Notes under the pieces: model-generated
Databases searched by the model: none
What the model was told of the DNA's origin: nothing
The model's input: only the letters and a program-made list of their open reading frames with translations
Program-made: the position numbers and the translations under genes
Part shown: one piece after another, positions 51,251 to 60,300 of the stretch
Layout of the letters: every line of letters begins with the position of its first letter
Position numbering within the stretch: the stretch's first letter is position 1
NCBI RefSeq assembly: GCF_024347215.1
Contig: NZ_AP025282.1
Location: 1,922,001-1,986,000, forward strand
Reading direction: 5' to 3'
DNA: 64,000 bases
Source of the DNA: Aliamphritea ceti
Lineage (GTDB): Bacteria; Pseudomonadota; Gammaproteobacteria; Pseudomonadales; Balneatricaceae

Positions 51251-51730
51251 ATGCGGTTAAGTATTTCTGTCGCTATGCAAACCATGAGTTTGTATAGCGA
51301 TACTGATCAGCTATTGGCTGAGTATCCGGTTTCCACGGCTCTTAATGGAACGGGTAGCGCAAAAAATAGCGGAAAAACCCCGCTGGGTGCTCATTATATA
51401 CGGGCAAAGGTGGGAGTTGGTTTACCTTCCAATGCAGTGTTTGTCGGTAGGCGTTTTACGACTGAGTTGTATACGCCAGAGTTAGCTGTGGCGCATCCGG
51501 GACGGGACTGGATACTTGGCCGGATTTTATGGCTAAGCGGGCTGGAGCCTGGGGAAAACCGACTCGGCAACGTCGATACAATGCAGCGCTATATTTATAT
51601 CCACGGCACACCTGATATTGAGCCAATGGGCATTCCTTTGTCACACGGCTGTATCCGGATGCGCTGCTCTGATGTGACAGAGCTCTTCGCTAAGGTGCCG
51701 GTCGGCACGTCTGTAAATATCCTTGAATAA
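51251..51730 (+). CDS. YkuD-domain peptidase lacking a signal peptide (probable cytosolic L,D-carboxypeptidase)
   Basis: A 159-residue YkuD domain with the catalytic motif Ile-His-Gly-Thr and Ser-His-Gly-Cys-Ile-Arg-Met (Cys in the HGC triad). There is no signal peptide or membrane helix, unlike periplasmic L,D-transpeptidases. It sits between psrA and nagZ, so a role in cytosolic peptidoglycan recycling is likely: ElsL/LdcV-type enzymes, which I recall as leaderless YkuD L,D-carboxypeptidases, trim recycled tetrapeptides to tripeptides. The domain is clear; the function is inferred from lack of export and position. Confidence 0.85.
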   Translation: MRLSISVAMQTMSLYSDTDQLLAEYPVSTALNGTGSAKNSGKTPLGAHYIRAKVGVGLPSNAVFVGRRFTTELYTPELAVAHPGRDWILGRILWLSGLEPGENRLGNVDTMQRYIYIHGTPDIEPMGIPLSHGCIRMRCSDVTELFAKVPVGTSVNILE

Positions 51731-51841
51731 CAGCTGTGAAGCCGTTCTGGCTTTGCTAATATCCTGTTTTGAATCTGTTTATATGCTGGTTTTGGCTCTG
51801 TGCGTCAGACTGGTGTGGCTGAGTTGATAAGAGAGAAATAT

Positions 51842-52858
51842 ATGTCTGGTTGTTTAATGCTTGATGTGGAAGGCCTGAGTCTGACCGATGAAGATCGTCA
51901 GTTGCTTAAAGATCCTCAGGTGGGCGGCCTGATTCTATTTGCCCGTAATTTTGCATCATGTGAACAGCTGGATGCGCTGGTAAAAGATATTCGTAGCTGT
52001 AACCCTAAGATGCTGATTGCAGTTGATCAGGAAGGTGGTCGGGTGCAGCGTTTCAGGGATGGATTTGTACGTATTCCGCCTATGGGTAAGTTAGGTGAGG
52101 TGTATACCACGGAGCCTGAGCGTGCCTGTGAGATGGCGCAGCAGCTTGGCTGGTTGATGGCTAGTGAGTTGCTTGCTTATGGTGTGGATATTAGTTTTGC
52201 GCCAGTGCTGGATCTGGATTTTGGCCGCAGTGAGGTTATTGGTGACCGGGCTTTTGCTGAGTCGAAGCAGGATGTAATTGCTTTGGGTACAGCATTTATT
52301 TCAGGTATGCATGCGGCCGGTATGGCGACCACGGGTAAGCATTATCCGGGTCATGGCTGGGTAGCGGCTGATTCTCACCATGAGATTCCCTGTGATGAGC
52401 GTGTAATGGGAGAGATAGATGCGCAGGATATGGATGTGTTCAGAGAGCTGATTAAGAGTGGTCTTGATGCGGTAATGCCAGCGCATGTGATTTATTCACA
52501 GATTGATCAGCATCCGGCAGGTTTCTCTGAGCACTGGTTGCAGCAAGTGTTGCGCAGTGAGCTGAGCTTTGATGGTGTGATTTTTAGTGATGACCTGACT
52601 ATGGAAGGTGCAAGTGTTGCAGGTGATTACCGGCAGCGTGCTGAGCGTGCATTGACTGCTGGTTGTGACATGTTGCTGGTCTGTAATGATCGTTCGGCGG
52701 CATTGCAGGTGCGGGATTATCTGAACGAAATTCAACATCAGGGATCAGAGCGTATCACTAGAATGCTAGCTCGCCAGCAGCCGAAGTTAGATGTCCTGCG
52801 TGCTGATGATCGCTGGCAGGCTGCTGCAGATGTGGCGGCTAAGCTGATCAACTCTTAA
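51842..52858 (+). CDS. nagZ: Beta-N-acetylhexosaminidase NagZ
   Basis: A 338-residue cytosolic GH3 enzyme that removes GlcNAc from GlcNAc-anhydroMurNAc-peptides in peptidoglycan recycling. The GH3 site has Lys-His-Tyr-Pro-Gly-His-Gly, Asp-Ser-His-His-Glu-Ile-Pro and the nucleophile Asp in Phe-Ser-Asp-Asp-Leu-Thr-Met-Glu-Gly. The frame opens at 51800, but the ATG at 51842 has GAGAG upstream and a normal start. It works with the slt and mltD products. In Pseudomonas, by memory, lexA, psrA and nagZ lie together; here lexA is about 34 kb away. Confidence 0.95.
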   Translation: MSGCLMLDVEGLSLTDEDRQLLKDPQVGGLILFARNFASCEQLDALVKDIRSCNPKMLIAVDQEGGRVQRFRDGFVRIPPMGKLGEVYTTEPERACEMAQQLGWLMASELLAYGVDISFAPVLDLDFGRSEVIGDRAFAESKQDVIALGTAFISGMHAAGMATTGKHYPGHGWVAADSHHEIPCDERVMGEIDAQDMDVFRELIKSGLDAVMPAHVIYSQIDQHPAGFSEHWLQQVLRSELSFDGVIFSDDLTMEGASVAGDYRQRAERALTAGCDMLLVCNDRSAALQVRDYLNEIQHQGSERITRMLARQQPKLDVLRADDRWQAAADVAAKLINS

Positions 52859-52893
52859 AAGCAGATTAAGCGTTACAGATGTTGGAGGCTAAA

Positions 52894-54000
52894 ATGATTG
52901 CTTTTGAGCAATGGTGGCAAGATCTGATTACTGGCCATGTCGATAATAACTGGGTTGTACTGGTTTTTAGTATTGTTTTTTTAACAATGCTGGCGAACTT
53001 TATTTCTAATCGTTTTTTTAATCGATTAGCAGAGCAGCTCACGAAAACCCGGAACATTTGGGATGACCTTCTTCTGTTGGCTGCGCGTAAACCGGTCGCC
53101 CTGATTATATGGGTGATTGGCGGTAGTTGGGTGTTTACTGTCATAGACTCCCGCACAGGGTCTAGTTTCATGAGCGCTATCGATCCTGTCCGGCGAGTAT
53201 TGGTCATTGTTGCGATTGCCTGGTTTATGACACGGTTTATTCGTCGTGCTGAGATAGTTCTGGTGAGTCCGGATAAAACTCGTAAGCCTATGGATCAGAC
53301 GACTGTTGGAGCGATGGGGAAGCTGCTGCGAGCATCTATTTTTATAACTTCCTTGTTGGTTGTGTTACAGAGTTTTGGTTACAGTATTTCAGGTGTCCTG
53401 GCCTTCGGTGGTATTGGTGGTTTAGCAATCGGCTTTGCTGCTAAGGACATGCTAGCCAATTTTTTTGGTGGGTTGATGGTCTATCTGGACGGCCCTTTTA
53501 AGGTTGGTGATTGGATTCGTTCTCCAGACCAGGATATTGAAGGGACGGTTGAAGATATTGGCTGGCGTCAGACACGTATTCGTACATTTGATTTACGTCC
53601 GTTGTATGTGCCTAACGCAACCTTTAGTAGTATCTCTGTTGAGAATCCATCCCGTATGACGAATCGACGGATTTATGAAACGATCGGTTTACGTTATGAC
53701 GATGCGTTCAGAATTAAATCTGTAGTAGCGGATGTAAAATCAATGCTTCTGCAGCATCCGGATATAGATACCAATAAAACACTCATGGTGAACCTGAATA
53801 GTTTTGGTGAGTCCTCGCTGGAGTTCTTTATTTATACTTTTACATTGACGACAGACTGGGCTGAGTTTCATGAAGTTAAGCAGGATGTAATGAGTAAAAT
53901 TATTGATATTGTGCAATCGCATGGGGCCGACTTTGCTTTCCCTACTCGAACGCTACATTTATCAGAAGCAATAAATATAGCTGAGGCAAACCATTCTTAA
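52894..54000 (+). CDS. MscS-family mechanosensitive channel (YnaI-like)
   Basis: A 368-residue small-conductance channel homologue. About four N-terminal helices precede the pore helix with Ala-Phe-Gly-Gly-Ile-Gly-Gly-Leu-Ala-Ile-Gly-Phe-Ala-Ala-Lys and Asn-Phe-Phe-Gly-Gly, then the beta domain Asp-Gly-Pro-Phe-Lys-Val-Gly-Asp. The longer N-terminal region and beta domain resemble YnaI. It releases solutes on hypo-osmotic shock. GGAGG precedes the ATG at 52894 by five bases; an upstream ATG at 52879 is in frame. It follows nagZ by about 35 bases. Confidence 0.9.
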   Translation: MIAFEQWWQDLITGHVDNNWVVLVFSIVFLTMLANFISNRFFNRLAEQLTKTRNIWDDLLLLAARKPVALIIWVIGGSWVFTVIDSRTGSSFMSAIDPVRRVLVIVAIAWFMTRFIRRAEIVLVSPDKTRKPMDQTTVGAMGKLLRASIFITSLLVVLQSFGYSISGVLAFGGIGGLAIGFAAKDMLANFFGGLMVYLDGPFKVGDWIRSPDQDIEGTVEDIGWRQTRIRTFDLRPLYVPNATFSSISVENPSRMTNRRIYETIGLRYDDAFRIKSVVADVKSMLLQHPDIDTNKTLMVNLNSFGESSLEFFIYTFTLTTDWAEFHEVKQDVMSKIIDIVQSHGADFAFPTRTLHLSEAINIAEANHS

Positions 54001-54060
54001 TTGCCATAACTTTACTCAAATTGGTCAATTTGTTTTAAGTGTTAATTAAAAATAGGTAGT

Positions 54061-54945
54061 TTATTCGGTCGAGTGTGCGCTCTTTTTTTGACTGATGCCT
54101 GCAATCAGAGAGCCGCTCACGATTGTCAGGCTGGCTGCTGCTAATGTCCAGCTGGCGTCCGCCAATCCTGTTGCTACCAATAACAGTGTCGATATCAGTG
54201 GTGCTGCATAGGCTAATACGCCCAATAGTTGTAAGTTGCCGCGCTTGATGCCGTAATCCCAGGTAAAAAAAGCAATGCCCACCGGGCCTGTTCCCAGGCC
54301 GATAATACCTGCCCACTGAGTTGCCTGTTCAGGCCATGCGGTTGTTTCCCAGCTAAGGTGGCATATTAAAGCCAATAAGGATGTGCCTGCGCAAAACCAG
54401 GCGACTGTGTCGGTTGATACTTTACTGATGAGTCTGCTTAGTACGGAGTATCCAGACCAGATTACCGCGCAGCATAAAGCAAGCAGATAACCATTGAGAT
54501 AGCTGCTGTCAAAATTGCTGTCTGGCTTGCTGATGAGTAGCCAGCAACCGAATAGTGCCAGCAGGGCACCGCTGATATGTTTCAGTGTCAGTGTCTCCCC
54601 TGGTAGCAGGCTGGCGAGTAATACGATCAGTAATGGCCAGAGATAGGCGAGTAAGCTGACTTCCACGGCAGGTGCTAGTTGCATGGCGCTGAAAAAGCAA
54701 AAGTGATAACCAAAGTAGCCGCCGATGCCAAGAAGCCAGACTCGCTTTGGTTGCTTCAAATGGCGTAGCCCAAGATGGCCCTGAATTATAAAGCGGCTAA
54801 GCATCAGTAAAAACGCAATTCCGAAACTCATGGCCATTAGCTGAAAGGGGGGTATCAGGCCGTCAGTAAGGCTGGTAAAAAACGCGAGGGTACCCCAGAG
54901 CAAGATTGCGCTGAAACCGATAACGGTGGCTTTCTTTTGTGTCAT
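54061..54945 (-). CDS. EamA/DMT family exporter, YddG-like
   Basis: A 294-residue permease with 10 predicted helices and two EamA repeats. The N-terminus (Ala-Ile-Leu-Leu-Trp-Gly-Thr-Leu-Ala-Phe-Phe) and the loop Gly-Tyr-Phe-Gly-Tyr-His-Phe-Cys-Phe-Phe match YddG-type transporters, which export aromatic amino acids and paraquat in E. coli. The substrate is unproven. It is downstream of an AraC-family gene on the same strand (97 bases), so that regulator may control it. Confidence 0.87.
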   Translation of the reverse strand: MTQKKATVIGFSAILLWGTLAFFTSLTDGLIPPFQLMAMSFGIAFLLMLSRFIIQGHLGLRHLKQPKRVWLLGIGGYFGYHFCFFSAMQLAPAVEVSLLAYLWPLLIVLLASLLPGETLTLKHISGALLALFGCWLLISKPDSNFDSSYLNGYLLALCCAVIWSGYSVLSRLISKVSTDTVAWFCAGTSLLALICHLSWETTAWPEQATQWAGIIGLGTGPVGIAFFTWDYGIKRGNLQLLGVLAYAAPLISTLLLVATGLADASWTLAAASLTIVSGSLIAGISQKKSAHSTE

Positions 54946-55042
54946 ATTCTTTGTCTGATAAAGCTGTTGAGTGTCGCCAGTTTAACTTTGGTAACAGGGT
55001 TGCACTTTGCCAGAGTGGTGGAAGATTTTGCCGGAACGGAGT

Positions 55043-55807
55043 TTATTTAGTGTGTTGACGGAAATGGCGGGGAGATTGACCGAAATGTTTACGGAAGCGA
55101 TCACTGAATGCTGCCAGGTTTTGATAGCCGACCTTGTCTGCAATGATTTGTACTGGCTGATCGGTGTTGTGAAGCAGGAACCAGGCGGTTTGCATACGTT
55201 TTTCTAATAAGTACTGCTGAGGTGTCATGCCTGTTTGGGACTTGAATAGCTGGCCCAGTTGGCGGGGGCTCAGGTTGGCAATCAGTGCTAGTTGATTGGC
55301 GCTCAGGCGTTCTGCGTAGTGACTGTCAATATATTGCTTAGCGGTATCAATGCGTGTGTCAGCAGGTGTACTCCGGGTGTTAAAGCGCTCGTTAAGAAGT
55401 TGTATTAACAATAGCAGCATTTGCTGTTGGCTTGTGTGCTGCTTAGCGGTTATCTGGCTGTGCAGAAACTGCACGTAGTGCGACAGGCTGGCATCAAGTT
55501 CAATAAAGGCGGGTAGCTGTTCAAGTTGTCTGGCAAGTTGTTGAGGTATATCTGCAACCAGAAAGCGATTACTGCCTTCTGCAGAAAACTCGTGCACAGC
55601 ACCCGCAGCAATAATTGCGCCCTGATAAGTATCAACCTGGCCGCCAGTGTTATCTATTTGCATGTCCAGATGGCCGGAAACAGGCAGTACCAGCTGGTGA
55701 TAATCGTGGCTATGTGACTTAGTGTCTGAGGCGTAGCTGCGAAGGTTTATCTGTAATCCGGTAAGTGCTGAAGTAGCTAAAGCCGTCGCTTGGTGTGATT
55801 TACTCAT
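55043..55807 (-). CDS. AraC-family transcriptional regulator
   Basis: A 254-residue regulator: an N-terminal cupin-like sensor (with His-Asp-Tyr-His-Gln-Leu-Val-Leu-Pro-Val-Ser-Gly-His) and a C-terminal AraC double HTH (about residues 150-250) with Leu-Gln or Arg-Gln-Leu-Gly-Gln-Leu-Phe-Lys and Ala-Phe-Ser-Asp-Arg-Phe-Arg-Lys-His-Phe-Gly. The ligand is unknown. ATG at 55807 is preferred over a TTG at 55843. An 8-bp inverted repeat covers its leader, with GAGG in the loop. It is upstream of the EamA exporter, its probable target. Confidence 0.83.
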   Translation of the reverse strand: MSKSHQATALATSALTGLQINLRSYASDTKSHSHDYHQLVLPVSGHLDMQIDNTGGQVDTYQGAIIAAGAVHEFSAEGSNRFLVADIPQQLARQLEQLPAFIELDASLSHYVQFLHSQITAKQHTSQQQMLLLLIQLLNERFNTRSTPADTRIDTAKQYIDSHYAERLSANQLALIANLSPRQLGQLFKSQTGMTPQQYLLEKRMQTAWFLLHNTDQPVQIIADKVGYQNLAAFSDRFRKHFGQSPRHFRQHTK

Positions 55808-55808
55808 A

Positions 55809-55831
55809 GGGGCGTTATACCTCAACGCCCC
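55809..55831 (-). repeat. Inverted repeat in AraC leader
   Basis: GGGGCGTT and AACGCCCC pair over 8 bp with a seven-base loop, ending one base before the AraC start. The loop holds the only GAGG of the leader, so it could tune translation or be an operator. Confidence 0.75.
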
Positions 55832-55869
55832 GTTGACAGGCAAATGCTGGAAGCTGTTTAGGTGATAAT

Positions 55870-56442
55870 TTAAAGGCTCTCTTCAATACTTTCTTCAGAT
55901 CCGTCCGGGGAAATAGTGTGCATGTCTGGTGTTAAATTATTTCGGGATTGAGCTTTGCGTTGTTGGTCTTCTGTAACAAGTTGTTGCCAGATGGCGTCAG
56001 CTTCATCAATGCTCATGGTGCCATACAGTGCCATGTAGCGCTGACACATAATGATAAAGGTGGGTTTTTCATCGCGTTGCCAGCAAGTGAGGTTCCATTC
56101 AGGGGTATTTACTTCCAGAGGCTCAGAGCGGTTAAAGGTTGCAGTGATTAAAGAGCCGTCTGCCAGTTCTACTTCCAGTTCGCCAAATCCATATTCGTCG
56201 CCTTCATAGAAATTAATACGATCGAAATCGGTTTGGCTCATACCGTATATCACTTCACCCCGGGCAAAGTTTCCAGGGCTGGGCTTAAGGAGTGGAAAGC
56301 TTTCGTTTGGGTAGGTGTGGGTGGCGAAGTCTGCCAGGCGGGCCGGGCATACCATATCAGGATCTACTGTGCGGCCAAGTACAGCGCTAAGGATGTCTTT
56401 GTCCAGCAAGCTGCCGTAAATGAAGAGAGGGTGTTGCTGCAT
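55870..56442 (-). CDS. Gamma-glutamylcyclotransferase-like (AIG2-type) protein
   Basis: A 190-residue protein with the GGCT/AIG2 signature Phe-Ile-Tyr-Gly-Ser-Leu-Leu-Asp near the N-terminus, Gly-Glu-Val-Ile-Tyr-Gly-Met and the acidic Tyr-Glu-Gly-Asp-Glu-Tyr-Gly motif with the catalytic Glu. The C-terminal ~50 residues are a polar tail with Pro-Asp-Gly-Ser-Glu-Glu. The fold degrades gamma-glutamyl peptides or amines, but the substrate is unknown. I chose ATG at 56442 with AGGT upstream; the frame opens 9 codons earlier. Confidence 0.82.
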   Translation of the reverse strand: MQQHPLFIYGSLLDKDILSAVLGRTVDPDMVCPARLADFATHTYPNESFPLLKPSPGNFARGEVIYGMSQTDFDRINFYEGDEYGFGELEVELADGSLITATFNRSEPLEVNTPEWNLTCWQRDEKPTFIIMCQRYMALYGTMSIDEADAIWQQLVTEDQQRKAQSRNNLTPDMHTISPDGSEESIEESL

Positions 56443-56570
56443 ATAAATACCTGCCTGCAAATGCTTCATTGAAGCTGATATGGATTAGCCGATAAATTGT
56501 ACGTGAGGATGTGTGTAGCTGGTAGCCTGATGTCGCGAATGGGATAGTTGAAGGTAGGTGCAGAAAATAT

Positions 56571-56593
56571 CCTGCTGGCTGGGGGCCAGCAGG
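56571..56593 (-). terminator. Terminator of the mfd-csiV operon
   Basis: CCTGCTGGC and GCCAGCAGG are a perfect 9-bp inverted repeat with a five-base loop. On the minus strand it follows the csiV stop by about 10 bases and is followed by ATATTTTC. Confidence 0.75.
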
Positions 56594-56603
56594 TATGTAG
56601 GAA

Positions 56604-57347
56604 TTAGCTTTCAGGTTTGTAAGCGGTGATATATACGAGAATGCCCATCAGAGGGTGGTCGATATAGTGGACTTCGTCACGGCGCATACGTCGCCCGCCT
56701 TCCATCTGTACAGTCAGGAAGTCGGCAACAATATTATTCACCGGTATATCGTTTACGACAGTGGTTTCTGGTATTTCGCCAAATACACCTGAAACAGTTT
56801 CAGGTAAGTTTGTTTCCTGAACAGGTACCGTATCGCTGATGCGGACTACTCGGTGACTTTGTGAAGCTGTCAGTTGGCGGTTAATAAACAGGTTGTTACG
56901 GAAGTGCAGATAGCGACCTTTATCGACAGAGATGTAGCCGTCCAGCTCGTACAGTCCATTATCTAAAATACTGCCACCGGTGATGCGGATAGTATGACGG
57001 CCTTCTACGCTGCCAACAGGCTGTATCCAGGCTTCGTGAAAGAGTACCTGATAGTCAGGGCTGTTTCTGAGGGCAGCCTGACGGCGTGCCATGCTGAGTG
57101 AGTTGCGGCCAAGTCTGGTGAAATAGCCGCTGCCGTTTTCTCTGTAACCAAGACTGCGGGCATTTGATACTTCAGGGATGCTGTTGATTTCAGGCCAGGA
57201 TTCATCATCCAGGGTGTCATTACCCTGGTAGCTGAATACCATGACTTCAACTTTGTAGTTGGAGGTGGCGGCCCAGGTCTGAGTGACGCTGAATGATAGC
57301 GTCAGGCTCAGAATAAGAAATATGTGGCGTAAAGCGTTACTTGTCAT
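56604..57347 (-). CDS. csiV: CsiV family periplasmic protein
   Basis: A 247-residue exported protein: signal peptide to about residue 26 (Ala-Ala), then Tyr-Lys-Val-Glu-Val-Met-Val-Phe-Ser-Tyr at the start of the mature part and a C-terminal His-Tyr-Ile-Asp-His-Pro-Leu-Met-Gly-Ile-Leu-Val-Tyr-Ile-Thr. These motifs and the position after mfd fit CsiV, which binds peptidoglycan and the PBP1a activator LpoA in Vibrio. Its start overlaps the mfd stop in an ATGA junction. Confidence 0.82.
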   Translation of the reverse strand: MTSNALRHIFLILSLTLSFSVTQTWAATSNYKVEVMVFSYQGNDTLDDESWPEINSIPEVSNARSLGYRENGSGYFTRLGRNSLSMARRQAALRNSPDYQVLFHEAWIQPVGSVEGRHTIRITGGSILDNGLYELDGYISVDKGRYLHFRNNLFINRQLTASQSHRVVRISDTVPVQETNLPETVSGVFGEIPETTVVNDIPVNNIVADFLTVQMEGGRRMRRDEVHYIDHPLMGILVYITAYKPES

Positions 57348-60300
57348 GATTGTTTGGCCAGTTGTGTAAGCAATTGTTCTATATAGTTAAAGCGTTGTTC
57401 TATTTTATCCATGTTGGAGGTGAACTTCAGCTGACTGGCACCTTCAAGTCGGTACATATGTGGTTGTTTCTGCACCATAGTAACCAAAATGAAAGGGTCT
57501 ACCTGAGTATCCGCCGCAAATTCAACGCGTCCAGTTTCGCTGCCTGCATCAATTTTTACAATACCTAAAGCATCGGCTCTAAGTTTAAGCAGGGTTTGCC
57601 GGAACAGGTTTTTAGTTTGTTCTGGCAGAATACCGAAGCGGTCGATCATTTCGATCTGGAGTTCTTTCAGTTCAGTTTCACTGCGACCGTTAGCGATCCG
57701 TTTATACATAATTAAACGTGTATGTACATCGGGGAGATAGTCATCCGGGATCAGTGCTGGCAGGCGCAGATTGATTTCCACGCCTTGCTTAAGAGGCTGT
57801 TCGAGATTAGGTGTTTTACCTTCTTTAATTGACTCTACGGCCTGTTCGAGCATTTCCATATACAGTGAGAAGCCAATGCTTTGAATCTGACCGCTCTGGC
57901 CTTCGCCAAGTAATTCACCTGCTCCCCTTATTTCCATATCATGGGTTGCGAGTGTGAAACCGGCACCAAGATCATGAGCAGACTCAATTGCTTCCAGTCG
58001 CTTATGTGCATCGCTGCTCATTGCTTTAGGGTGCGGAGTCATCATGTAAGCATATGCCTGGTGATGAGAACGACCCACGCGTCCGCGTAGTTGATGAAGT
58101 TGCGCCAGCCCGAACTTGTCAGCCCGGTCAATGATGATGGTATTGGCGTTCGGTACGTCGATGCCGGTTTCTATGATGGTTGTACAGACCAATACGTTGA
58201 AACGCTTATGGTAGAAGTCGGTCATGACCTGTTCCAGTTCACGTTCACGCATTTGGCCGTGGCCAACACCGACCCGTGCTTCGGGAATCAGTGCGCGAAT
58301 TTCTTCAGCGGTTTGCTCAATAGTTTTGACTTCGTTGTGCAGATAATACACCTGCCCGCCACGCATCAGTTCCCGTAGGATGGCTTCTTTTTTCAGAGGA
58401 GTGTCAGATTGGCGTACGAATGTTTTGACAGATAAGCGCTTCGCCGGTGGAGTAGCAATAATCGACAGATCGCGGATGCCAGACATCGCCATATTCAGTG
58501 TGCGTGGAATTGGAGTGGCAGTGAGTGTAAGTATGTCTATCTCTGAGCGCAGGGACTTGAGTCGCTCTTTCTGTTGTACGCCGAAACGGTGTTCTTCGTC
58601 GATGATGACCAGGCCTAAATCGGCAAATTTAATGTCATTTTGTATCAGCTTGTGTGTACCTATGACTATGTCTATTTTGCCTTCGGCCATGTTTTCTAAA
58701 ACAGCGTTAGTTTGTTTGCCGCTTCTGAAGCGTGAAATCAGTTCAACGTTGACTGGCCAGTCTGCAAAGCGGTCTTTGAAATTTTCAAAGTGTTGCTGGG
58801 CAAGGAGCGTTGTCGGTACCAGTACTGCTACCTGCTTACTGCTTTGTACGGCCATAAATGCAGCGCGCATAGCAACCTCGGTCTTGCCGAAGCCGACATC
58901 ACCACATACTAAGCGGTCCATTGGTTGTTTGGCTGTCATGTCTTTTACGACAGATTGAATGGCATTGGCCTGGTCAACGGTCTCTTCAAACGGAAATGCT
59001 GCACTGAAGCTGGCGTAATGCTCATCAGGTGAGCTGAACTTAAAGCCTTTTCGGGCTGCCCGGCGGGCATATATGTCGAGCAATTCTGCAGCGGTATCAC
59101 GGACCTTTTCAGCGGCTTTGCGTCGTGCTTTGCTCCATTGTTCTGTGCCTAAGCGGTGAAGAGGGGCGAGGTCATCGCCGGCGCCGCTGTAACGGCTAAT
59201 CAGGTGCAGGGATGCGACCGGCACATAGAGTTTAGATTCATTGGCGTACTCCAGCATCAGGAATTCTGAAGTCTGTGCGTCAAGGTCTAGTGTAATTAAT
59301 CCCTGATAGCGACCAACGCCGTGATCTATATGGACGACGGGTGAGCCAATGTTCAGCTCTGTCAGGTTTCGAATGACCTGATCAGACTGTTCCTGATCAC
59401 GGCTACGGCGCCGGCGCTGAAATACCTGTTGTCCGAATAGCTGGTTTTCACTGATAAGCTGTATTTTGCCGGGCAGTACTAAACCTTGTTCCAGCGGGTA
59501 AATAGTAATGCAGACGGGCGTGTCGCTGTTTACGAACGTTTCGAGGTTGTCAGTAACGTCTGGTTTCAGCTCAATGCGGGCAAACAGTTCTAGCAGGGCT
59601 TCGCGGCGCCCGGCTGATTCGGCGCAGAAAAGTATGCGCTCTTCAGTGGTTTTCAGAAATGCTTTGAGATCAGCAAGTGGTTGGCTTAACTGAGCATTGA
59701 TGGTCAGATTTGGAGGCTCAGAGCAGCTCAGGTTGTAGCGGCCAGTCTTGCTTTCAAGCACATCATCCTGCAGTTGAATTCTACGTGCTGGTTTGAGGGT
59801 GCTGAACAGGTCCTGGCTGGTTAAAAATAGCTGCTGGGGCGGCAATATTGGTTTTTCAATGTCGTGGCGACGTTCTTCGTAGCGGTTAGTGACTTCTTGC
59901 CAGAAATGTTCGGCATGCTGTTCCAGATTATGTTCAGTCAGTACTAAAGTGTTGTCTGGCAGGTAGTCAAATAACGTGGCGCTCTCGCCGAAGAATAGCG
60001 GATGATAATATTCGATACCTGGAGGGGTAATGCCTGCGCTGACATCCTGATAGGTTGGGCAGCGTTTATAGTCAACATCAAAGGTTTCACGCCAGTGCTG
60101 TTTGAAAGTACGGATTGCATCGGCATCGAACGGGAATTCTTTCGCGGGCAGTAAACGGATGCTGTCTACTTTATCCAGAGATCTCTGAGACTCGGGATCA
60201 AAGGTTCTCAGGGTGTCTATTTCGTCATCAAAAAGGTCAATACGATAGGGAAGCTGGCTGCCCATCGGAAAAATATCAATGATTGAGCCGCGAATTGTAA

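Noticed and set aside
58380..58958. A 192-codon plus-strand frame inside mfd
   Set aside because: It lies wholly within mfd, which is clearly coding on the other strand; no domain or ribosome site is seen.
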